Origin: Sordaria brevicollis
Taxonomy: Eukaryota > Ascomycota > Sordariomycetes > Sordariales > Sordariaceae
Assembly: GCA_033439795.1 (NCBI GenBank)
Contig: JAUTDP010000001.1
Location: 4,154,001-4,218,000, forward strand
Reading direction: 5' to 3'
DNA: 64,000 nt
Numbering within the stretch: the stretch's first letter is position 1; every line of letters begins with the position of its first letter. This document shows positions 23,604 to 35,668 of the stretch, piece after piece. The position numbers were made by a program, and so were the translations under genes. The notes beneath the pieces were generated by a model. That model saw nothing but the letters and a program-made list of their open reading frames with translations, made no database searches and was not told the DNA's origin.

Positions 23604-26600
23604 TCAGATAGGCGTTCCCCTCCCTAACCTAGGCGGAGAACTCCTCAACGGGCTGCTCACAGCAGGCGGCGACTGTCTCTGCCCCTGCTGTTGCCCTTGC
23701 TGCATCGACCCCTGGTTCATCGCAAAAATCTCCCTTCCCGTATCATGCTTAATTACCTCTCCCAACCCATCCCGGACGATCTTCGGGTGACTGATCGTCT
23801 TCCGCATCTCATCCCTCTTCTTTTCCTTCCGCTTCTCGCTCAACCTTCGCACGATATTGACCTTCTCATTCAAGACGGGCATAATCTTCTCGCTGAGGCT
23901 GCCGCGTCTCTTCATGGGCGGCGGTACAGGCGCGGAACCGGTAGAGATGGGTGGAGATATGGATTGGCCGGTTGCAAAAGTGGACACGGACGAAGGAGTT
24001 AGAGGTGGTCCTGTTGCTGAAGGAGCAGTAGTGGGAGGAGGCGGTCGTTGCCGTTGGAAGAGGGCGCCGTAGTTTCTTCGGACGCGCGGCGGGTAGAACC
24101 GTGGGTTTTCGGAGGACATGGAAGGTCGCGTCGAGCTTGAGTCAGGCGAGATGGATGGTCGAGGAGGTGCTTCGGTAGAGATGGAAGGCCGGGGAGTCTC
24201 TGACGGCGATGAGATCGACGGCCGAGGTCTCTCGGATGAGATGGAAGGTCGTGCCAAGGACTGCGCCATGGACTCCAAACTCTGTCGTATCTTCATGACA
24301 CGCAGATTGCCACTCGGCGTGCGGCGGATGATCCTCCTGTCCCGGTCGGGCACATCGCCGCTGTCTGTCGTATAGCTGGCGTCGTACTTTGAGCCGTTGC
24401 GCAAGGGCATGATGGCAAACGCCTTCTTCATCCGCTGGCTCAGACTTCGCTTGGGTAGCGGACCAGGCCGTTGAGGACGGTTGTCAATAGGCGGGTAGTC
24501 CCAATGCTCGTCTTCGCTTCCGCTGTCAGAGAAGTCAGACTGGTAAGCTGGCCGCCACTCGGGGTGAAGTTTGTCTGGCTCAACGGGAGCATCATCGGCG
24601 GTGAAGGATCTCTTCAGATAAGGCCTCTTCAGCCTACTGCTGCTACCACCATCCGACTCGTAGTTTTTATACTTTGACAAGGAAAAGGTACGAGTAAGAA
24701 AACCCGGACGGGTTCCATTTGTCTCAGAGGTACGGCGACGGCTTAGTTTTCGGCGGAGCATGGCGAACCCGCTTTCGGGTTTGGGCTCCTCCGGCTCAGG
24801 AATGTCATCATCGATACTAAGCTGTTTGTCCTTTTCGGTAGTAGGCGTCAGGCCTGAAGGGGTTGCCGGGATGAAGTTAATGGCTGGTGGCGGCTTGGGT
24901 GGTTCCCTCGGATTTCTCAGTGGGGAGAAGTTCTCATCTTTTCTTGAAAGGTCCTGCGGTGGTGTTATGGGATTTCCTTCAGCATCGGTGGCGGCAATTA
25001 CGGGTGTAGCTGCCGGAGGAGACCTCTGACGATCCGAGGAAGAGGCCTCTGATGGCTTGTTGGAGTGGTTTACAATCATCACAGACTTGTTCTGGTGCGG
25101 GTAAATGGGTATCGCTCTTGCCTCTGACACTTCGGCATGTGAGGCGCCAGTCTCTACGGAGGCTTGTGAGAAAGGTGTGTGTTGAACGGAGTTTCTCTTG
25201 TTGTACTCATAACTGTGACGAGGACCACCATCATCGTTGTGGTCGGCGGGAAAGCTACGCGGCGTTCGTGGGTCACTAGTATCAAAGTTGCTTGACTGAA
25301 TCGAAGGCGAGAATTTGATGTTGATGGTTCCAGACTGGCGTCGCTCTGGTTCCAAATCGTTTCCGTCAATCGTCCTGCGATAGTGTCTGGATGTATTGAC
25401 TGGTTTGGGGGGCGGCCGTTTTTCCCTCTGCAGCTTCTCAGCTGCCCGTTGAACCGTCTGTGAAGCCTTCTGCTGCTCATAGAGCGCATCATGAGCTCGG
25501 AGGCTTTCAGCTGTAAGGGAACCGGTCCTTGACACATTGCAACTGGTGGGGGCGGAAAGAGAGGACGACCTTCTAGGGATATACGGCGGGAAATCAGCAG
25601 TTCGCTGATCACCAGCTCGGGATCTATCAGATTCGGAAATAGTCCTACTGCGACGGGGCTGGTCCATATATATGTCGATCGTGAAGTTGCTGGCTGACGC
25701 TTGTGATCGCGCAACGGAGCTCAGACTTTGGCTTCGTCTAGATCTGCGACTGCTCATCGAACGGAGAGAAGGAGGCCTTCCGTTGGACCTGAGGGAGGTC
25801 CGACGCTCTGGGACAATCACCACCGGTATTGACCCTGTTTTCCACACATCCCGTCTGGCTTTGCGGCTTGAGATTGAAGTGGTGGAGAAATAGCTTTCCC
25901 GGGGAGCGTTGCCGGATTTTGGCTCTAGTGGTGGTCGTCGTTGAAATACTTCTGGTGCTGGAGCCAGGACAGGAGCAGGAGCAGGAGCTGGGCCTGGGCC
26001 TGGAGCTGGGCCTGGAGCTGGAGCTGGAGCAAAAGAAGTGGTCGATTGAGCAAGATCGGAGACGGAATCGCGCAGAGGAAGAGTGGGCTTGCGTACGTGT
26101 CGCAGTGTGTTGCGTCGCTGAGAACCTGTATCGTCACCAACGACGATGGTCCCCATGATGGTTGAAGTGGCGGACTGGTTGGAAGTCGTGGAAAACCGCC
26201 TTGTGTCCCCGGTCGTTGATGGCTCCGAGCGAGGAAGAGCCCGTTGCTGTTCCTCGAGGTTCATGGCGCGTAAGGGTAGCACTCTCGTTGTCGCAACTGT
26301 TGTTGGTGAAGCTGTCATGGAGGGTGTTGACGGTTCCATAAACACCGAGTTGCGATTTTTGGCTGCGTTCACTCTGGGTGCCGCACGTCGCTTGCTGACG
26401 ATCACATTCCTTTCCAAGTTTTCATCCCATTCCTCTTCCACCTCTTCATCAGAATTCGCGTTCCCTCCCTGCGTTCCCTGGCCATTCCACCCGCCGTTGT
26501 ACGTGTCTCGCCCAAGCTGAACTTCCCTCTCTGCTGCTGGCGTTAATCCATCTCCAACGCTTGAGTTCACCCCAATATCGATGCCCAAACCTACAGTCTG

Positions 26601-27356
26601 CGGTTGCAACTTTGCTCCCCTGTTAGCTTGACGGATGGTACTTCGTGACGTTCCCCTCGACGACAACCCGGGCCGCACAGTCGACTTCTCATCATCCTCG
26701 TCTTCAGGAGTGATAGGTGCTTCGGGCGCTGTTTTGAAAGATTCCGATCTCGAGTCTATGGTTGTAGCTTTGGATGGCATTCGATCGTTTGCAACAAGCC
26801 GTGGTCTGGGCCGCGACTGAGCTGGAAATTGAGGCTGAGATTGAGATTGAGACTGGGCCTGGGTTTGAACTTGAAGCTCATGCCTAGCAGGGCGTTTGGG
26901 TGGTTCCGGAGCCGGTGGAGGAATTCTCTCGGGAGTCAAGTTCGGTGTTGGCGGAGTACGCTGGTTCGGTGGCGTGGTCGGAGGACGGGGCTGAACATGC
27001 TGAACAGTATCGGTGCTTTGCAGTGGACTGCCCGAGTTCGTCGGACTTGACTGGTCTATCGATTTCATCGACTTGGCCGATGATGAGGTACGTGAATGAG
27101 CAGGGGGCGTCGGCGGCGGTTCGGGGCCAGCCGGTCGATATCTTGACCGCCGTAGCTGGGTTGTTCGTGAAGACCGAGCTGGACTTGAGCTTCGCGAACC
27201 AGTCGACGACGCTGTACCCGGTCGGGGTAATGTTTTGTGTCTTCTGAAGATGCGCTGAGGACTTTCCGTCCCATCCGCATTCCGGATCATGACATAGTCG
27301 GCTTCAGAGTGAACCATATTGGGCACTACCGGCCCAGCATCAACGTTCCCTCTCAT
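23604..27356 (-). CDS. Large disordered fungal protein, 1250 aa
   Basis: A single uninterrupted frame starts at ATG 27356 (MRGNVDAGPVVPNM, then HSEADYVMIRNADGTESPQR). The ordered-looking parts are this N terminus and short basic patches such as RRKLSRRRTSE, GFLTRTFSLSKYKN and SQRMKKAFAIMPLRNG in residues about 880-1040. Most of the chain is Ser/Pro/Arg/Gln low complexity. There is a QTQAQSQSQSQPQ run, a PAPAPGPAPGPGPAPAPAP run, and a C-terminal array of RPSIS/RPSMS units, which look like proline-directed or basophilic kinase sites. No catalytic motif, signal peptide or membrane span is seen. It resembles conserved hypothetical proteins of Sordariomycetes; function unknown. Length and unbroken frame argue strongly that it is real. 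Confidence 0.85.
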   Translation of the reverse strand: MRGNVDAGPVVPNMVHSEADYVMIRNADGTESPQRIFRRHKTLPRPGTASSTGSRSSSPARSSRTTQLRRSRYRPAGPEPPPTPPAHSRTSSSAKSMKSIDQSSPTNSGSPLQSTDTVQHVQPRPPTTPPNQRTPPTPNLTPERIPPPAPEPPKRPARHELQVQTQAQSQSQSQPQFPAQSRPRPRLVANDRMPSKATTIDSRSESFKTAPEAPITPEDEDDEKSTVRPGLSSRGTSRSTIRQANRGAKLQPQTVGLGIDIGVNSSVGDGLTPAAEREVQLGRDTYNGGWNGQGTQGGNANSDEEVEEEWDENLERNVIVSKRRAAPRVNAAKNRNSVFMEPSTPSMTASPTTVATTRVLPLRAMNLEEQQRALPRSEPSTTGDTRRFSTTSNQSATSTIMGTIVVGDDTGSQRRNTLRHVRKPTLPLRDSVSDLAQSTTSFAPAPAPGPAPGPGPAPAPAPVLAPAPEVFQRRPPLEPKSGNAPRESYFSTTSISSRKARRDVWKTGSIPVVIVPERRTSLRSNGRPPSLRSMSSRRSRRSQSLSSVARSQASASNFTIDIYMDQPRRSRTISESDRSRAGDQRTADFPPYIPRRSSSLSAPTSCNVSRTGSLTAESLRAHDALYEQQKASQTVQRAAEKLQREKRPPPKPVNTSRHYRRTIDGNDLEPERRQSGTINIKFSPSIQSSNFDTSDPRTPRSFPADHNDDGGPRHSYEYNKRNSVQHTPFSQASVETGASHAEVSEARAIPIYPHQNKSVMIVNHSNKPSEASSSDRQRSPPAATPVIAATDAEGNPITPPQDLSRKDENFSPLRNPREPPKPPPAINFIPATPSGLTPTTEKDKQLSIDDDIPEPEEPKPESGFAMLRRKLSRRRTSETNGTRPGFLTRTFSLSKYKNYESDGGSSSRLKRPYLKRSFTADDAPVEPDKLHPEWRPAYQSDFSDSGSEDEHWDYPPIDNRPQRPGPLPKRSLSQRMKKAFAIMPLRNGSKYDASYTTDSGDVPDRDRRIIRRTPSGNLRVMKIRQSLESMAQSLARPSISSERPRPSISSPSETPRPSISTEAPPRPSISPDSSSTRPSMSSENPRFYPPRVRRNYGALFQRQRPPPPTTAPSATGPPLTPSSVSTFATGQSISPPISTGSAPVPPPMKRRGSLSEKIMPVLNEKVNIVRRLSEKRKEKKRDEMRKTISHPKIVRDGLGEVIKHDTGREIFAMNQGSMQQGQQQGQRQSPPAVSSPLRSSPPRLGRGTPI
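24100..24260 (-). repeat. Coding array of RPSIS units
   Basis: Five imperfect copies of a unit encoding RPSIS or RPSMS, spaced 9-12 codons apart, within the 1250 aa protein. Confidence 0.7.
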
Positions 27357-28361
27357 GACAACTCAGCAAAGGAAGAAAATAACAATGTGAGTGTTGAAAG
27401 ATGTGCTGAGTTAGTATCCCCTTTTCCTTCCTTTTTCGTTTCGGATCTTCTTCTTCTCCTTCAGCTTCGGTGTCAAGATCCACGCCACGAAGCGCGCATA
27501 TTGTGTGTGAGTGTGTAACTACAGTAGTGGGACGGGATGTGGTAAGGCTTTGAGTAACTGGGAGAGGTTTGCTTCTTGGGCCACCTCCGAGAGTGAAGGA
27601 CCCTTGAGGCTCAGCAGCAGTGCCGAGTGGCTACCTCCTATAAGTCGGCGTCGGGTACCTTGCGTTGGGTACGACACAGACCTTTTTTTGTTTCTTTTAT
27701 TCCGGCCGGGTTACGGTCGGGAACAGATTCCACTTGTATGCAGCGGCCTTTCTGAAACACAGACAAGTGGCTCCGATGGACACCTTCCCGCTGGTTTGTG
27801 CTGGCAAGCTGGGCGCAAGAAAGACTGGCACGGCGGGCAAGACTGGGGATGCTGGAGAGTGGCAGAAGCAAGCAGTGGCCGCCGTTTCATGACCGGCCTT
27901 TTTCGTACAAAGCCGGTGGAGGCAACGGTCCTATCGTCACCAATGGCGCCGTCGACAAGCGGTAGCAGTGGGAGCAGTTGGAGCAGCGGCAGAATACTCC
28001 GTAAGAAGAGGACTCCACGAGACAAGCTAAACCCAGGGAGCTATCAGGTGCCGGGGCATGGTTTAAGGGGATGGGAAAACAAATAGGCTCGATTCCTGCC
28101 TCTTTTGGGTGGGGCGAATCCTATGAATGGTACGGATGGTGTGTCTGGCGTCTGATTGCTTGCCGAGTATGAGTTTCGAATTTGCGAGATGACAGACAGT
28201 GAGGTTGGCGCTGAGTGGTTCGAACTGGCGTCAAGCTGTTGTTGTTGTGGCTCGTCGTGGTCGAAGCAATCGAGGTGACGACCTGAAGAGAAGTGGAAGA
28301 GGGAAAGGACAGGGCAACGATGGCTGGTGTTGTTTGAATGGCAGAGAATGGGCGTCGACGG

Positions 28362-28408
28362 TTTGGATGGCTTGGATGGCTTGGATGGCTTGGATGGCCT
28401 GGATGGAT
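28362..28408 (+). repeat. 9-bp minisatellite (TTGGATGGC)n
   Basis: About five copies of TTGGATGGC, with slight variation in the last copies. Confidence 0.9.
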
Positions 28409-29333
28409 GCGCTTCACTGGGCCTAGGCTGGAATCGCTTCTGGATGGGCGAGGAGCGATGAGGCGGCTCTTGGGGCGATGATTGGCTGGGAATATGACGC
28501 AGCAGGAAATACGAATGAGAATGGAGAAAGATGGAAATGGAAATAGCCACAGGAACTGGCAAGCTCGATCTGGACTTTTTCGGTGGACGGGTCTGACGGG
28601 GCTCTTCCTGCAGGTCGCGAGATGGAGCAAATGGAGCAGCTGTCTACCTCTAGAGCCCGCGGTCTAAACTGCAAGAACGGCTTTGACTGGCACAGCTGGC
28701 AAAATGGAGCCGGAATCATGAAAATCGAGACAGTGATTCGATGCAGGAGTCGAGGAGTCGTTGACCGTACTTTCCACTTTGTGCTCTTTTATGATCCTGA
28801 CCCCTGGTTGCCTGGCTAACGCTGTTATGCTCCGGATTGTTGATGTTGCAGTTGATGGTGTTGCTGTCGATACGTGGTCAAAATGGTTGCAGAGAAGGAT
28901 GAATATGATATGATGTGGGAAGCAATTCAGGAAAGAGGCAAAAAACCCACGATGACATGTGTGTGTATATGGATTGGGAATTCACAGGGTGATCATGGAC
29001 CCTGGTTCGGGTCTTTTTAGACTTGAAAGCCTCACAAGCAGGGAAATGGTTCCCTCTTTTCCACCCCCAGATTTTGGAGAGGGAGAGGGACCTGACGTCG
29101 AGAGCGGCACCACCCACTTTACCACAACGGATGGATCCAACCTGAACATGCGACGACGGGACGACATGCGATGGCTCCGTCGGTATACTACTGCAAAGCG
29201 CAAAGTGTGCCTGAACTTGCTGTGAGGTACGCATGTGTACAGAAATGACAATCCAACCTCGACAATGGAAAATCAACAAGAGTTGTCAGTCAGTGGCACC
29301 CTTTTTGGTGCAACATGTGGATGCGGAAGAGAC

Positions 29334-29361
29334 GGACAGATGGACAGATGGACAGATGGAC
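29334..29361 (+). repeat. 8-bp minisatellite (GGACAGAT)n
   Basis: Three to four tandem copies of GGACAGAT. Confidence 0.85.
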
Positions 29362-32300
29362 CACTGCATCTTTTGCCCTGTCTGCATCCAATATGGATCA
29401 TGATTGATTGTTCGCTGGACAAATGTCTCCTCTATCCGTGCCTTCCACTTCTCCTCTTTCTTCTTTCGCGGCGTCGCGCCTCAACAAAAAAGTGGCACCT
29501 GCGCCTCCCCTTTTTTTTCTTTCTGCTGCTTGTGCATCTGCATCGTCTTCTCTGTGGTCAGGAACTTACAGATTTCTCATCCTCTTCTCCATTCTCCCAA
29601 CCTCCTCCCAGACCTCAAGTGCTGACCGTCATGTCTTGCCGCCCTCACCGTCCGTTGATGAGCTAGGGACCTTGAGCTGTCCTGGGACTATAGCTATTTT
29701 CGAAATAGGCTCTTCAGGTACCAGATGGAAGAAAGTCGGGGTAAAAGGTACTACTGACATCTGAAACGAACCCTTTCATCCAATCAGATCAAGTTCAGAT
29801 GGAAGCCAGCCCCAAAACCCCTCCCGTCATTCTGTCCTCAATCTTGGCATCAAGGTCCCTCTACCAAACAGGTGGTTCTCAGCCCGTCCCTCGGCAGGCA
29901 AAACCCCGACCACTATAAACCTAAACTTCAAAAACACCACTAAAACCGAAACCCAGCTGCGCCCATCGGCCAAACCGTCGGGTTGCTTTGCAGGCTCACG
30001 AGCAGGCTCTGCGCAGTCAAGAGGCTCATGGCCACCGATTCGATTCGATGCCGTGAGGTGCAACGAGATGCAACATGCCCGACCATGTCTCCGGCCAAGG
30101 TGAATCAGCCCCGAAAAAGCAGGTCCAGGCCGGGGCGAAGCACCTTGCCATCGATACCCGACCTGCCGGTTTCCCATCTTTTCACCAAGGACATGCCACG
30201 GCGACGGCGGCGACGGCGGCATCAACAATATCATGAACGACGTTGGCAGCCAAACAATGCCTCAAGAGTCCAAAATCCAGTCATCCAGTCCAGTGCGACA
30301 GGTTCATGGCTGTGGCTTCAGCTGACACGGTCCTCCCTCACAATTTCTTCGTCCCTCAAACACCTGCACGCGTAGGGATGGTGCAGCTCATAGCCAACGA
30401 ATGAGATATCAATCCCGAGGTTCCGAGCTCGTTCAGATGCTGCACAAACGGGCATGCGCTGAGGACCTGGGGTTGGGAGTAGACAGTAGACAGCTCAGAT
30501 GGTCCGAATGGCCCCGAGGAGATTTTGCAAGAAAAGAAGCCCCGAGAGGTCAGCAAGGTGAGTGAGCAACTTCAAAGGTGAGCGACAAGGTGACAGGCTC
30601 ACAGGCACACGGCAGGGCAAGGTGGGCTGAGGTGGGGTAATCATGGAAGGGCCCGAACCCGCTGGTGGAGGTGGTGATGGTGGTGGGTGGTGGTTGCCCT
30701 TGACTGGCAGAGTGGTGACGCCGTTCACGTTGCCCCCTCCAAGTTTCAACTCGCACTACGACCAACCTCCAGTTCAACATCAGCACCACATCTCACAAGA
30801 CCCTTTTCCCACATCTCCCGTCAAAAAGTCTCGGATGTCAGCATATCGAAAAAGAAAAGGGTCCTCCTCAGGAACGGAAAACGATTGTGGCTCGGTAATT
30901 TCTTCGGCTCTTCCCATTCGACACCCTCCTCTCCGCCTACCATAGTTCCTCCGTCTGATGAACGGTTGCCGATATCTTCCCTATTCTCCCGTTTCCCAGT
31001 CGGATGGTACACCTGCACGACATTGCACCGACACCAACGCCAACGATATCATGGCACCAACTCAGCTCTGTTCTTCAGCCCTTGGCCTGGACTCCATCCT
31101 TCTCAAGTCGCCTTCTCCCGATGCCGTCAAGTGTCAAGTGGCACCATGACACTTCAGAGTGTGTCCTGCTACACCCGCTCGACCCGCTCTCGAATGTCAA
31201 AACATAGGGTCGTGTCTTCACCTCTGTGGAACCATGTTTGTTTTCAACGTTTCTGATGTTGTTGCTCGTCGTCTGGTTTCGGCATGGCATGAATCCGAAC
31301 TGCCATTTGGAAGACTGTTATTCACCACTCAACCAACAGAGGGATAAAAACGTGTCTACTTAGTCCACTTCAAGTGTTGTTGGCTTCAAAGGTTTATGTA
31401 TTGCGAGAGCTCAAAGTCAGCTCTACGGCGTACGTGCCTTTAATATGAGAAATACGGCCAGTCATCACTTCTTGAGACCGATATGAATTGTGGTAGCGCG
31501 CTTCAGATAAGAGTTCTCCCGAAGCTTCTAATATGATAATGACCTCTTTCACAAGATGCAGAATCTGCGATTCTGGCGATCGATTATTCTTGTGCTGTGG
31601 TTGCGATAAGACAATGATACACAGTACCAAGAATGGAATCCGATACAAGTGTTAGGGTTCATAACTGCTACAAAGTTAACTTCACCTTTACCATGTTAGT
31701 GTACTATTTCTTTATATCCACGCATGCCCAAAAGGGACATGAAATGGCACCTCCTGCAGAATGGCAAAGGTCCTTCGACGCCATATCAACAAGATGGACA
31801 AGATAGCAGACCAACGGGAACACTGCATCTCCGGCAAATAGCTTCTTGCTCTTATCTCAACCCCGCAGTTACTGAGACGCAACTACGATGCTGAAGCCCA
31901 ACTACGACTGGATATCTTGTCTTTCGTCATGCCGTCCTTGGAGTTTTCGACTTTGGAATGTCTACGATCGGTGGCTGCTGCATCTCATCCCGAGATTTCC
32001 TTCAATGGTACCAATGGGCTCGCATCATGGCGTGGGAGTGTCCTGGTAATCGTACATATCTTCCGTCAACGACGAGCTTGCAATTGGTTCACCAACCCAA
32101 GAGCTCTGCCTCTTATCTACGCCTCTCCTAGCTACGACGGCTTTGCTTCCTCATCCTCGGATTGTGTTTTACATAACAAGAACTTCTGCAGTGCATTGCT
32201 CATTTCAATCCGTCTTCTGCAGAAATCCAAACCGCATGAACGGACCTGGACATGTTTTCCCGTTGGGCGATCAATCAACGACCTATCAATGTCGAGACGT

Positions 32301-32583
32301 CAACCGCGATCCTACCCATTCGAGATAAGTGAAGCTTCAGATGTGAATAATGGAAACCCAACGTTCGACAGCATAGTTCTACACGATGTCTCGCGGCTGC
32401 AGCGAGGAACGGGATATACCATGCTGTTGACCCAATCGATGACGATGGAGGTTTTGGAACAAGACACTGCGGGGAAGAAAGTCGATAAAAGCTCGTGGTC
32501 CCAACCCCTCTACAGATCTCCAGAGGGCCGGTCGCTTGTCTCTCGTCTATCAATGAGACTCATCATCTGGAGACTCGAACAAA

Positions 32584-34078
32584 ATGATACGCTCAAGCTT
32601 CATCGCCTCTTGCCTGGCTGCTGTGGCGGCAGCACATGGTGACCATAGCCAAAAGGTCGTAGCCGGTCCTCATCAAGGCCTGTGGTACAACAATTTGCCA
32701 GGAGATGGAGGCACTCAGGTATGCTTCACAATGGACAAGACTGCGATGTTGAGGAGTTGGGACTGATGTTATCGACAGGCCGATTCTGTCTTCTCCGGCA
32801 TCTCCACCTTTGGCCGTCTGCCATACCTGCCCTGTCTAGCCAGCAAAGATATCAACTACGACATTGCTTTTATTGGTAAGTTATTATCCTAGTTGAGCAC
32901 TCATGACAAGTAACTCACGGTCTCTACAAGGCGCACCCTTCGATACCGGCACTTCATACAGGCCCGGCGCCCGCTTCGGTCCATCAGGTATCCGTCAAGG
33001 ATCTCGTCGTTTAAACCTCTAGTACGGCTACCCACTTCATGAAATAAGCATCACATAATCAGACAACTTACAATTTACAGTGGAGGGTACAACGTTCCCC
33101 TAGACACCAACCCCTTCAACAGCTGGGCCACCATTATCGACTGCGGCGACATCCCCGTCACATCCTACGACAACACCTATGCCCTCTCTCAAATCGAACA
33201 CGGGCACCATTCTATCCTCTCCCGCAAACCCACCACCGACTCCTCCAAGCCGGGCCCTTCCCTCCAAGGCAAAACATTGCCTCGCGTCATCACCCTAGGA
33301 GGCGACCACACCATCACCCTCCCCCTTCTTCGGAGTATCAACCGCGCCTACGGCCCCGTCTCCGTCATCCACTTCGACTCTCATCTCGACACCTGGCGCC
33401 CTAAAGTCTTTGGCGGTTCGCCCTCCGAAGTAGCGTCCATCAACCACGGGACATACTTCTACCATGCCGCGCAGGAAGGGCTGCTAAAGAACGATACTAA
33501 CATCCACGCCGGCATTCGCACAACGTTGTCCGGGCCAAGTGACTATGAAAATGATGGGTATTGCGGCTTTGAGATTGTGGAGGCGAGGGAAATTGACACC
33601 ATTGGTACCGATGGGATCATCAAGAAGATTCGCGAGAGAGTCGGCACCGAGAGACCGGTTTATTTGAGTTTGGATATTGATACGCTGGATCCGGCTTGTG
33701 AGTATTCCCCTGTTCGTCCCTGGGTGGTGGGGGGTTAATAGGGAAGGGCGCTAATGAAGGCACGAAAAACAGTCGCTCCAGCAACTGGCACCCCCGAGAC
33801 CGGTGGGTGGTCTACCCGCGAGCTCAGGACGATCTTGAGAGGGTTGGAGGGTATCAATATCATTGCTGCTGATATTGTCGAGGTTGCGGTATGTTTGTGT
33901 TCTTTGTGTTCTCTGCTGGGAGATAATGGTGACTGATGGTTGATTTTATGTTTAGCCCGCCTACGATACCAATGCTGAGCACACGACTATGGCGGCTGCC
34001 GATGCGTTGTATGAGATTATGAGTATCATGGTTAAGAGGGGACCGCTAAGTGTCGGGAGTGTGCCGGAGGATCTTTGA
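32584..34078 (+). CDS. Secreted ureohydrolase (agmatinase/arginase family)
   Basis: Six exons: 32584-32718, 32779-32875, 32931-33021, 33081-33697, 33773-33888 and 33956-34078; all phases agree and the product is 392 aa. A signal peptide ([19 protein letters not shown]) precedes the ureohydrolase fold. Metal-site motifs are in order: GGDHT (first Mn ligand His), HFDSHLDTW (DxHxD) and [10 protein letters not shown] (DxD). [18 protein letters not shown] and the final [11 protein letters not shown] are also typical. Family members hydrolyse a guanidino group, releasing urea; the FDTG...RPGARFGP segment is closer to agmatinase/SpeB than to arginase. The signal peptide suggests an extracellular or vacuolar enzyme, unlike cytosolic arginase. 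Substrate is inferred, not shown. Confidence 0.9.
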
Positions 34079-34414
34079 GGCCTCGGAAAACGGGATAAGA
34101 CGAGCAACCCGAAAACCAACCCATGAGGGTGTGTAGCTCTAGGGGCGGAGGAAGTGATTATCTGAGAATGGAGGAAGGAGGGAAAAAGGTTATTCGGGGT
34201 TTTAACGTTCAACCAGCCGTATTTAGGAACTCGGGCATGGTATGAGTAGGAGTGACGAAGATTTAGGTATATTCAAGGAAAGATATGTTGATTCTGTATG
34301 TGTGTGTTCGATCTGGTATTTCATTTCCTTCAACTAATGAAACGAAACAGTATCACTCAACACTTGCTAGAGATTTGCGACTCGAGATCACCGCATCCAG
34401 CTCAAGGCATCCAT
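34079..34414. other. Convergent intergenic region
   Basis: Shared 3' region of the ureohydrolase and GST-like genes; nothing specific seen. Confidence 0.4.
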
Positions 34415-35668
34415 CTACAAGCTGCTCGCAACCGCTTGTGCTGAAGGCTTCACCCGGAACCCATGCCTAGGAGCATGAATCCTCAAGCCCTTGTCATTCT
34501 CAATAACCACCTCCTTCGCATCCAGCCTCACCAACCGTCCAACATCCCTATGGGCCACCCCTGAACCGCTATCCGTTGGCCACACCTCCACCACCGTGCC
34601 CTTCTCCAGTTTATGGAACTGGACAATCGCCTCTCCAGTATCCACTTCACTCTCCCCCTTCTCATTCCACTCGGCGCCGAGAATCATCTCCGATGCCTTA
34701 TCCCCCTTAATGGTCGTCACCTTACTCTCCCCCTTCTTAGCCGGAGTCTGCTTAGACTCCCCAACAGCAACCCTAAACCGTTCCACCCACTTCCACACCC
34801 TCGGAAACTTTTCCTCATTAAACATCCCCTTCGGCAAAGCCCCAGGCAAACCCATAACCCAGTACAGCACAAAAACAGCCTCAATATCCGCCATCCCCGG
34901 CTTATCATTCCCCTTCAGAATCCATCGTCTGCCATCCGCCAAAACAGTTGTTTCCAAAAGCTGACAATAATCTCTCAAATCCGCCAACGCCTCCGGCCCC
35001 AAAGCAGCCATATCCTCCCTCGAAACCGCCGCCCCCTTGGCCCCAGCTGCACCACCCCCGGTGGCGAACTCAGCGCGATCAGCCAAAAACTTGGGATCTT
35101 TTAGCAGCGGGTTATCCAGCGAAAACAAAAGCTGGGCGGCGCGGGAGAAGAGGCCGCCATCGATGGAGTAAGCCGATAAAAGGCGTTCGAGGGCTAGGTC
35201 ATCACTTCCAGCGGGGGCGGAGAGTTTGGGTTGAGAGATGGGGAGGGGAAGGGATTCGAGTTTGGAGAGGATTAGGCGCGTGTCGAGGTAGACGTCGCGG
35301 CCGATGGAGAGGAGAGGGATGCGGCGGTATTTGATACCGAGGGAGGAGGAGAGGTCGGGGCGGGGGAGGATGTGGGGTTGGAGCTGTGGAAGTGTTAGCC
35401 ATGGTTCGGATTATGGTATTTGAGTTTCGTGTGGGAGACGAGAAATGGTGTTGACGGGAGTGATGGGAGGAAAGAAGGGTTTTGAAGGAGTAACGTGAAT
35501 AGGGTATTTCGGGAGTTACACCCGATGATGGTGAGGAAGACTTACGCATTGGGTGTACGGAATGCCACGCAGGTGAAGATACCAGACTATCCGTCTGGCA
35601 TAGGGCGAGAACGGGTAGTGGTAGAGGATAATAGGCGGCAGCTCCGAGCTGGAGGTTGAAGACGACAT
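34415..35668 (-). CDS. Glutathione S-transferase-like protein, 363 aa
   Basis: Exon 1 is 35546-35668 and exon 2 is 34415-35383, with a 162 bp intron. The start MSSSTSSSELPPIILYHYPF followed by SPYARRIVWYLHLRGIPY is a thioredoxin-fold GST N-terminal motif (beta1-alpha1). Then RRIPLLSIGRDVYLDTRLIL contains the cis-Pro (IPLL) and the acidic Asp-Thr usual for glutathione binding. A helical C-terminal half follows (WILKGNDKPGMADIEAVFVL). Residues about 240-363 form an extra domain beyond a standard GST (WNEKGESEVDTGEAIVQFHK; VVEVWPTDSGSGVAHRDVG), beta-rich and of unknown role, seen in a fungal GST_N-plus-DUF family. No catalytic Cys is evident at the N-terminal site, so detoxifying activity is uncertain. 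Confidence 0.82.

Larger units (their letters stand above)
27357..32583. other. Gene-poor interval, about 5.2 kb
   Basis: It separates the large minus-strand gene and the secreted ureohydrolase gene, which diverge, so it may hold long 5' leaders and regulatory DNA for both. It contains minisatellites at 28362-28408 and 29334-29361. Open frames up to 241 codons are present but are low complexity or overlap better genes. No RNA gene recognised. Confidence 0.45.

Noticed and set aside
28044..28630. Minus-strand frames with repeated PSKPSK
   Set aside because: The repeats come from a DNA minisatellite (28362-28408) and the rest is low complexity; possible leader of the large gene instead.
30687..31256. 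189-codon plus-strand open frame
   Set aside because: Ser/Pro-biased composition with no motif, and other frames are equally open over the same DNA.
31917..32642. 241-codon plus-strand open frame
   Set aside because: It runs into the signal-peptide exon of the ureohydrolase gene in another frame and has no motif.
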